A stretch of 64,000 bases of DNA, from positions 62,001 to 126,000 of the forward strand of contig JAIUNW010000009.1 in assembly GCA_020161535.1 (NCBI GenBank), in the 5' to 3' direction. The DNA comes from Bacteroidota bacterium (GTDB lineage Bacteria; Bacteroidota; Bacteroidia; Chitinophagales; Chitinophagaceae). Shown one piece after another: positions 49,301-55,327 of this stretch. The notes under the pieces are model-generated. The model did not search any database. It was not told the origin of the DNA and saw only the letters and a program-made list of their open reading frames with translations. A program made the position numbers and the translations under genes. The first letter of the stretch is position 1. Every line of letters begins with the position of its first letter.

Positions 49301-49793
49301 AGTTGGTAATGGAGTAGGCATTGGAGGTTTGCACATTACTGATGAAAAGGCTGCACTTCTGTTGGGGATGGGGATACAAGCAACAGATAATAGCAATTTT
49401 AATACCGATGCTTGGGGAAACGGATTAAATGCCTTCATTTTCGCAAATGTTGCAAAAACGGAAATCATTGACTATGCTGTAAGGTCAGGCAGTAACCAAG
49501 TTGGAATAAGAGCAGAATTGCAAGTGTTAGGGAAAGTAGGTGTTCGTTACTTAAGTGCAGCAAAAGGTTTGAGCAAAGGTGCGGGAATGTTAAACATTGT
49601 AGTTACAGGAATTGATGCATACAAACAGGGGGAATGGCAAAACCATCATACAGCGGACGTGATAATAGGTTTAGGTACAACATTTCTGCTGAGTGGGCCG
49701 TGGGGTTGGGTAGCAGGAGGTGCATATTTTATTGCTGATTTGGGTGTTAAATCCTATACAGGAAAATCAATCACACAAAATTTATTTGACTGA
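43371..49793 (+). CDS. Giant SpvB/FG-GAP/RHS-repeat polymorphic toxin
   Basis: 2140 residues. Signal peptide ([19 protein letters not shown]). SpvB/TcdB-like N-terminal domain ([28 protein letters not shown], ~residues 80-120). Four FG-GAP/VCBS calcium-loop repeats ([44 protein letters not shown]) at ~490-735. YD/RHS repeats from ~1100. RHS core at ~1745-1860 ([26 protein letters not shown], then [11 protein letters not shown], matching the P-x4-DP-x-G boundary). The last ~280 residues are a variable tip that is glycine-rich and ends in hydrophobic helices ([17 protein letters not shown]). The RHS shell likely encloses this tip; killing activity is inferred. Composition becomes AT-richer toward the tip. 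Confidence 0.92.
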   Translation: [2140 protein letters not shown]

Positions 49794-49800
49794 CCTTAAA

Positions 49801-50199
49801 TTGAAAAACTTGTACGATTTTATTTTTAATTTCTTCTATAGATACCATAAAAAAAGGAAAGACTTCAGTCCAAGATTTACAGCGGCGGGAGCCGTGGCTA
49901 TTACTGGTTTCTTCCATTTATTTTTGATAGCGAATATTGTAACATATTTCACAAGCGTTAATTTGGCTGGCAAACCATTTAGCCAGGACTATTTTACCAA
50001 TAAACTTTATTTGTTACCTGCTGGTGTAATATATGTTTATGCATTTGTTTTATTTTACACGCACAAACGAGCGATGGCGATAGTGAATAAATACCCTCAA
50101 GACTATAACGTGGTAACGATTAGAAATGTCTTGTTGGTGTTTCTGATAATGATTGCGCCGTTGATTGTAGGAGTTTGGTTTTTGCAACACAGTCATTGA
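49801..50199 (+). CDS. Membrane protein, candidate immunity to the RHS tip
   Basis: 132 residues from a TTG at 49801, 7 bp after the RHS stop; no upstream ATG is free of the RHS gene. Three hydrophobic segments (~residues 30-50, 70-92, 110-128) with a basic N-terminus (FYRYHKKRKDF). After the second helix it reads VLFYTHKRAMAIVNKYPQDY. The position directly after a polymorphic toxin tip, the small size and membrane location suggest an immunity protein guarding against a membrane-active toxin. No known immunity family was recognised. It shares layout with the gene at 50793. Confidence 0.68.
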   Translation: MKNLYDFIFNFFYRYHKKRKDFSPRFTAAGAVAITGFFHLFLIANIVTYFTSVNLAGKPFSQDYFTNKLYLLPAGVIYVYAFVLFYTHKRAMAIVNKYPQDYNVVTIRNVLLVFLIMIAPLIVGVWFLQHSH

Positions 50200-50796
50200 G
50201 CTATTATAAACGTTATATATAATTCAGCCAGAGGAGGTTTTAATGTAAGCTACCGCTTTGATCCAAAGAATGGCATTGAAGTTGGCGCTGCAAGTTTGCA
50301 TGTTACTGATGAAAGGGCAGCACTTCTGTTAGGGATGGGTGTGCAGCCAAATGCAGGAAATGGATGGGAGACTGCCAATACTTCACTTGGAGCCTTTGGA
50401 TTAGCTTCTGGAATAAAAGAGACAATAATCGAAGGCGGTGCCGCACTAACAAGAGGTACAAACATCTATAATGTAAATACCACCTGCTTAATTCGTACTT
50501 ATGGCATATCTGGAGCTAAATACCTTAAATATTCCAAAGCACTTGGTGTGGTAGGTTCTGTTGTTTCGACTGGATATTCTGTTGGGAAGGTGATAGATCA
50601 ATTCAACGCTGGAGGGTGGTCAGAAGTTGGAAATAAAAGAGATGTTTTAGACGCAAGTGTAGGGATTCTCGGCCTTGGGGCAACAGGATTAGCAACTTTG
50701 GGCATTATAAACCCAATTGGTTGGGGCATTGGCGTGCTTATTTATGGCGGAGCTGCCTTAATTTATGACGCGGTAAAAAATGATGAAAATAGATGA
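50200..50796 (+). pseudogene. Displaced (orphan) RHS C-terminal tip
   Basis: Homology to the RHS tip starts almost at the preceding gene's stop codon: [20 protein letters not shown] here against [19 protein letters not shown] in the RHS protein, then [17 protein letters not shown] against [17 protein letters not shown]. The second half diverges but keeps the glycine-rich hydrophobic end (NPIGWGIGVLIYGGAALIYDAV). The ORF lacks the RHS core and a good start (first in-frame start-like codon TTG 50296), so it is a spare tip cassette that could replace the expressed tip by recombination. It overlaps the next gene by ATGA. Confidence 0.72.
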
Positions 50797-51215
50797 GTTT
50801 ATATTATAAAATTTGGGTAGATGGAATAGTCAAGCTTCGTTCCCGGCCGCAGAATGCAGGTTTATGGAAGTTTTTTGCTATGACTTTTACATCGATGGCT
50901 ATGGCATTGAACTTGGCATTTATTTTATTCATATTGAGTGATTTGGGTATAACGACGGGAATATTAAAAATTTCGGTAAATCTTTTTCTAGGTACGCGTC
51001 TTGATGCTTTTGTTAGCTTTTTTATATCATATCTACTCCCTTTCTTGCTAATAAACTACTTTTTGATATTCTATAAAGAAAAGTATAAGAAGTTGATAAA
51101 CCGGTATCCATATTATGGCGGAAAATTGTACATGCGATATTTTGTAAGTTCGATGGGCGTATTCTTGGCTTATATTTTCATTGCTATTTTGGTTGCAAAA
51201 AGATCTATAGGATGA
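50793..51215 (+). CDS. Membrane protein, candidate immunity to the orphan tip
   Basis: 140 residues with three strongly hydrophobic segments (~residues 30-50, 70-92, 118-135). The N-terminus MSLYYKIWVDGIVKLRSRPQN is amphipathic. After the second segment it reads LIFYKEKYKKLINRYPYYGG, closely resembling the (F)Y..K......N(K/R)YP stretch of the membrane protein at 49801. It overlaps the orphan tip by ATGA. The immunity role is inferred from tip-then-membrane-protein order occurring twice. Confidence 0.7.
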   Translation: MSLYYKIWVDGIVKLRSRPQNAGLWKFFAMTFTSMAMALNLAFILFILSDLGITTGILKISVNLFLGTRLDAFVSFFISYLLPFLLINYFLIFYKEKYKKLINRYPYYGGKLYMRYFVSSMGVFLAYIFIAILVAKRSIG

Positions 51216-51304
51216 CCCGCTACGGCTGATATCAATTACCAAAATAGATTAAATGGGTACCTGCCCTACGCACCGTTACTCCTAAAACTTCTTTACTTTG
51301 CAGT

Positions 51305-51955
51305 GTGAAACGGCCTTTTCAACAAATAGCGATGGATTTCGGCGCCGGTACGCCACCGCCACCTGCGGCCGACGACGTGAGCGGCGAAACACCTGCCCAG
51401 TTTACGCCTGCGACAGACAAATCAGCGCAACAGCCCACTGCCCCCGCCGAAAATCCCAAAACCCGCAACAGTCGGGCAACAGACAAAAACGCCGACCTGC
51501 CCATTCGCAAAAAACCCGGCCGAAAAGAAAAGGAAAAGGTTTGGAAATCAGCCAGCCAGCCCAAACGCGGCCGAAAATCACTTAAGGAAATCGCAGCAAC
51601 GGCCGACCTGATCGATATTCCCGCCGACGAAGAACTCTTTAGCAAACAGTACTATAGCATTGGCGACGTAGGCAATATGTTCCGGATGAACCCTACCCTG
51701 ATCCGCACCTGGAGCAATGAGTTTGACCACCTGCTCCACCCCAAGAAAAACAAAAAAGGCGATCGCTATTTCCGCCCGCAAGATGTAAAAACCCTGCACA
51801 TCATTTATCACCTTATCCGCGTACGCAAGTTCACCCTAGAAGGCGCCAAAGAACACCTTAAGTCACAAAAGAAGAAAACGGAAAATCAATTTGCCGTGAT
51901 TCAATCGCTCAATGCGTTTAAAGCTTTTCTACTGGAGCTGAAGCAGAATTTGTAG
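51305..51955 (+). CDS. MerR-family transcriptional regulator
   Basis: 216 residues from a GTG at 51305, directly downstream of a TTACTTTG box (near-consensus); ATG 51332 is an alternative start. Residues ~25-90 are a low-complexity Lys/Pro/Ala linker. A MerR helix-turn-helix follows: YYSIGDVGNMFRMNPTLIRTWSNEF near residue 113-140, then RYFRPQDVKTLHIIYHLIRVRKFTLEGAKEHL. It lacks the cysteines or effector domain of metal-sensing MerR members, so the signal is unknown. Its 3' end overlaps mscS tail to tail by 38 bp. Confidence 0.85.
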   Translation: MKRPFQQIAMDFGAGTPPPPAADDVSGETPAQFTPATDKSAQQPTAPAENPKTRNSRATDKNADLPIRKKPGRKEKEKVWKSASQPKRGRKSLKEIAATADLIDIPADEELFSKQYYSIGDVGNMFRMNPTLIRTWSNEFDHLLHPKKNKKGDRYFRPQDVKTLHIIYHLIRVRKFTLEGAKEHLKSQKKKTENQFAVIQSLNAFKAFLLELKQNL

Positions 51956-53072
51956 GCATCGGCGCGTTCTCCGCAGCGGCAGGCGCGGCAGGCGGACGAA
52001 CCAACACTTCCTTATTTTCCCCCGCCAGGTCGATATTCATGTCATCCAGCATCCGCAGGATGGCCAGGTTCACTTTTTGCCGCAATTTGTTGAAGTCGGC
52101 GACAGGAATAGTGGCTGTATAATATTCAATGTGCAACACAAAGGCCGTTGGGGTAATATCACTCAAAAAGGCCGTATAACTGCTGATCACCTGTTCCGAT
52201 AAAATTGCTTTGACGCCGGCCACCGCCTTGTCTAAATCATCGGGCGCGGTTTGTAAACTCAATTCCAGTTTCAAATCGGCGCGACGCATGGAACGAAGTG
52301 TCAGGTTGTCCATGATACTATCCACCATCTGCTTATTCGGAACCGTTACATAGGTTTTCTGATCGGTACGCACCCGGGTACTGCGCAGGCCAATGCGTTC
52401 AACCGTTCCTGTGATGGTTTGCACTTTCACCAGGTCGCCTACCTGAAAAGGTTTATCAAAGAAAATGATAAAAGAAGCGATCAGGTTTTCCAGGCTTTCT
52501 CGCGCCGCCAGGGCAAGGGCACCGGCCACGATACTCAAACCAGCCAGGTAGGTCGTAATGTCTTTGTTAAACGAAAACCGGATCACCAATAATATACCGA
52601 TCACCAACAGCAAGGCCTTGAAAAAATCTTTGAAAAAAACGATCATCTGGTTTTCATTGGTATCAGCAGCCAGGTTGGCGCGCTGCTCCAATAACAAAGC
52701 GATAAAGTCTATGATGCGACGCAATAGCCGGATAAACACAATGATAAAAATGGCTTTCGCAACACTGTCAAGTATGTGGCGTACACTTACATGGTACACA
52801 TCAAAATCAAGTGCCCGGGGAAAAGTCAATTTGTCGAGCGCCAGCAAGGTGATGGTAATGATCAGGAAAAACTGCATCGGCTGTAACAGCAATTGCACAA
52901 ATGCTTTCTGGTCAATTTTCCAGGAACGCTGTTTGATAATTTTGAACAACAATTGAGACACCAGTCGACTAAAAAACTTTCTCAATCCGAATACAAGAAC
53001 AATCACGCCTGCACAAATCAGCCATGCCATCACGGTATTGTCCAGAATCACATATTGTAAAATCTCGTTCAT
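51918..53072 (-). CDS. mscS: MscS-family mechanosensitive channel
   Basis: 384 residues. Four to five N-terminal hydrophobic segments lead to the pore helix region (LAGLSIVAGALALAARESLENLIASFIIFFDKPFQVGD, which includes the usual glycine/alanine packing) and the cytoplasmic beta domain (GTVERIGLRSTRVRT, YVTVPNKQMVDSIMDN). It releases solutes under hypo-osmotic shock. The C-terminal ~30 residues are Ala/Pro-rich and overlap the MerR gene's 3' end. It is last in the ftsH-LUD-lpxH-unknown-mscS operon, with an ATGA overlap upstream. Confidence 0.92.
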   Translation of the reverse strand: MNEILQYVILDNTVMAWLICAGVIVLVFGLRKFFSRLVSQLLFKIIKQRSWKIDQKAFVQLLLQPMQFFLIITITLLALDKLTFPRALDFDVYHVSVRHILDSVAKAIFIIVFIRLLRRIIDFIALLLEQRANLAADTNENQMIVFFKDFFKALLLVIGILLVIRFSFNKDITTYLAGLSIVAGALALAARESLENLIASFIIFFDKPFQVGDLVKVQTITGTVERIGLRSTRVRTDQKTYVTVPNKQMVDSIMDNLTLRSMRRADLKLELSLQTAPDDLDKAVAGVKAILSEQVISSYTAFLSDITPTAFVLHIEYYTATIPVADFNKLRQKVNLAILRMLDDMNIDLAGENKEVLVRPPAAPAAAENAPMPTNSASAPVEKL

Positions 53073-53905
53073 TCTTTCTCTGCAGCCTTATTCAAATAAA
53101 CAAATAATATCCCGTTGCGAAGGCAATATATTTTATCGATCGTTACCTGCAATTTCTGGATATCGGTCCAACTCGCGGGTAAAACCTGTTGCGCCAACTG
53201 CAACGACCCCGGCACATAACTTTCCAGTACATGGTCTTTGCGACCAATCACCCGATTGCCAATCACCTGCATCTCCTGCCAACCCAGCAAGGCAACCCGG
53301 TTGCGAACCGTACCAAAATAGTCCAGGACAAACAACCCCTTGGCGGGGTCATATAAATAGACCAACCGATCGGCATCAGCGATCTGCACCGGGGTAGGCG
53401 GATCTTCAAACAAAAGCCGGAAATCGGCCGTTTCACTGATCACCACACCGTTGTCGTCGAGTCGCTTTAGCTTTCCTGCCAGTTCATCATAAATCCAAAC
53501 GCCGTTATCGAACGATTGCGCTACCGCCTGCGACCGCATAATGTCACGCCTGCGTACATCGATGCTATTGCGAATGTTTAAAAAACGATCCAGCGCCACA
53601 ATGGTCCCGAAGTCGCGATAGTACAACAGCACTTTCAAAGGATTGGTAACATCAATCGAATAGAGTTTACCATAACGTTTTACATCGTTGAACACCGCCA
53701 TCGAATCGCCGCGCGCATTCAGTTTCTTCAATTCACCCGCTTCATTCACCAGGAAAATATTGCCCAGGTTATCGACCGCAAAATCGATCAGGCGTTTGCC
53801 ATAACTACCCGCTAGCGGCAGGCTATCGTTTTGCGGTAAACTATCAGATTGCGCCTGGGCGCCCAAGCCAATCAGCAAAGCAGTCAACAAAACCAGGCAC
53901 TTCAT
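53069..53905 (-). CDS. Secreted protein of unknown function, propeller-like
   Basis: 278 residues with a signal peptide (MKCLVLLTALLIGLGAQAQ). The body is made of repeated short beta segments (IDFAVDNLGNIFLVNEAGELKKL, LYSIDVTNPLKVLLYYRDFGTIVALD, GVWIYDELAGKLKRLDDNG), spaced like a beta-propeller. No catalytic motif was seen. It overlaps both lpxH and mscS by 4 bp, so it is co-translated with an outer-membrane lipid A enzyme and a channel, which hints at an envelope role. Confidence 0.78.
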   Translation of the reverse strand: MKCLVLLTALLIGLGAQAQSDSLPQNDSLPLAGSYGKRLIDFAVDNLGNIFLVNEAGELKKLNARGDSMAVFNDVKRYGKLYSIDVTNPLKVLLYYRDFGTIVALDRFLNIRNSIDVRRRDIMRSQAVAQSFDNGVWIYDELAGKLKRLDDNGVVISETADFRLLFEDPPTPVQIADADRLVYLYDPAKGLFVLDYFGTVRNRVALLGWQEMQVIGNRVIGRKDHVLESYVPGSLQLAQQVLPASWTDIQKLQVTIDKIYCLRNGILFVYLNKAAEKE

Positions 53906-54660
53906 TCTTTGTAAAATTTTAAGTGCATGGTATCGCCATCAAACTCGCCATAGCTATCATACTTGATCCAATCGCCCAGGTTAATATACCGGCTGTTTTG
54001 CGGCAGGACAAAATCAATCGGCAAGTGCCGGTGGCCAAAAATAAAATAGTCGTAGTGTTGGGTCTGTAAGACTTCCTTGCAATAGCTGATCAGCCATTCG
54101 TTTTCTTCGCCCAAAAATTTTTCATCACTGTGCCCGGTCATGGCCCGGCTTCGCCGGCTGAAATAATTCGCCAGCCCGATGCCCCAATTGGGATGCAATA
54201 CACCAAACAACCACTGGCAAAAACGGTTGCGAAAAATCTTCTTGATGAATTTGTATCCATGGTCGCCCGGACCCAGGCCGTCGCCATGCCCCACCAGCAA
54301 TTGTTTGCCGTTGAACGTAAAGGCCTTCGGTTCAAAATACACCGGCACATTCAATTCCTTTTCAAAATAGCCATCCATCCACATATCGTGGTTGCCAACA
54401 AAAAAATACACGGGAATACCGGCGTCGGTGAGCGCGGCTATCTTACCAAGAATACGCACATAGCCTTTTGGCACCACGGTTTTGTATTCGTACCAAAAAT
54501 CGAAAAGGTCTCCTACTATGAAAATCGCCGCCGCGTCGGCTTGTATAGTATCGAGAAAACGAACCACTTTTTTCTCCCGCTGCAAACTGGCGTCAAAACC
54601 GGGTGATCCCAGGTGAAAGTCAGAGATGAAGTATATTTTTTTTCCCGGCTCCAGTTGCAT
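53902..54660 (-). CDS. lpxH: UDP-2,3-diacylglucosamine diphosphatase
   Basis: 252 residues, calcineurin-like phosphoesterase. It cleaves UDP-diacylglucosamine to lipid X in lipid A synthesis. Metal motifs: ISDFHLGS (Asp and His), GDLFDFWYEY, GNHDMW, GHGDGLGPGD and GHRHLP. Length and FDFWYEY pattern fit LpxH rather than LpxI. It lies 10 bp after the LUD gene and overlaps the next gene by ATGA. Confidence 0.9.
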   Translation of the reverse strand: MQLEPGKKIYFISDFHLGSPGFDASLQREKKVVRFLDTIQADAAAIFIVGDLFDFWYEYKTVVPKGYVRILGKIAALTDAGIPVYFFVGNHDMWMDGYFEKELNVPVYFEPKAFTFNGKQLLVGHGDGLGPGDHGYKFIKKIFRNRFCQWLFGVLHPNWGIGLANYFSRRSRAMTGHSDEKFLGEENEWLISYCKEVLQTQHYDYFIFGHRHLPIDFVLPQNSRYINLGDWIKYDSYGEFDGDTMHLKFYKE

Positions 54661-54670
54661 GGCCGCAAAG

Positions 54671-55324
54671 TTAATGCTGGCTGTTTACCAAAAAGCAAAA
54701 CACTTCTTTGGGGCCGTGAACGCCCACTACCAGGGTTTTTTCAATATCGGCCGTGCGACTGGGTCCCGTAGCGAAACTAATCAGCGACGGTAACTTATCG
54801 CCATATTTGTCTTTCACGTATTTGAGTCCATCGCGCACATCATATACCAACTGATCGGTATAGGCAATGCAAATATGCACGGGCGCATACACACTGGTGG
54901 TGCGTCCGCTTTCCTGCCCGGCACTCAATACCATGGTGCCGGTGCGCGCTACCAAACAATCACAACCCGTCACCGAAGCATCGCAGGCTTTTAAGGCCGG
55001 CATATCAACCGCTTCTGTCAGCGCCGGTATACCCATCGCCCGCAGTTGTTCCCGGATTTGCCGGTCGCGCACATAAATGCTTTCCCATTTGCGATCTACA
55101 ATCAGGGCTTTCAGTTGCGCCGCAAGTTCTTGTTCGTTGAGACAAAAAGCAAACCGGCCCTGCAGGGCGCTAAAGGCTTCGGCAAATACCAGGGCAAGGT
55201 CTTCGTCGCGCTGCACAAATACCGACTGGCTGCCTTCACTGCTTGAAAAAGGAAGAGGCGTTGATTCACTCAACGCCTTCCTGATCTTCTTTAAAATATT
55301 TTCCTTTGACGAAGATATATTCAT
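54671..55324 (-). CDS. LUD-domain protein (LutC/YkgG-like)
   Basis: 217 residues. The LUD fold is recognisable by VTGCDCLVARTGTMVLSAG near residue 120-135, PVHICIAYTDQLVYDVRDGLKYVK, and the ending SFATGPSRTADIEKTLVVGVHGPKEV. Such proteins are subunits of lactate utilisation or related enzymes, but lutA and lutB are absent here, so function is unassigned. It sits between ftsH (3 bp upstream) and lpxH, in one operon. Confidence 0.88.
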   Translation of the reverse strand: MNISSSKENILKKIRKALSESTPLPFSSSEGSQSVFVQRDEDLALVFAEAFSALQGRFAFCLNEQELAAQLKALIVDRKWESIYVRDRQIREQLRAMGIPALTEAVDMPALKACDASVTGCDCLVARTGTMVLSAGQESGRTTSVYAPVHICIAYTDQLVYDVRDGLKYVKDKYGDKLPSLISFATGPSRTADIEKTLVVGVHGPKEVFCFLVNSQH

Positions 55325-55327
55325 GGT

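Noticed and set aside
41361..51215. Composite transposon carrying the RHS locus
   Set aside because: Only one IS copy is present and its target duplication closes tightly around the IS alone.
41193..51300. Integrative element inserted at a tRNA gene
   Set aside because: No tRNA, integrase or attachment-site repeat was found at either edge.
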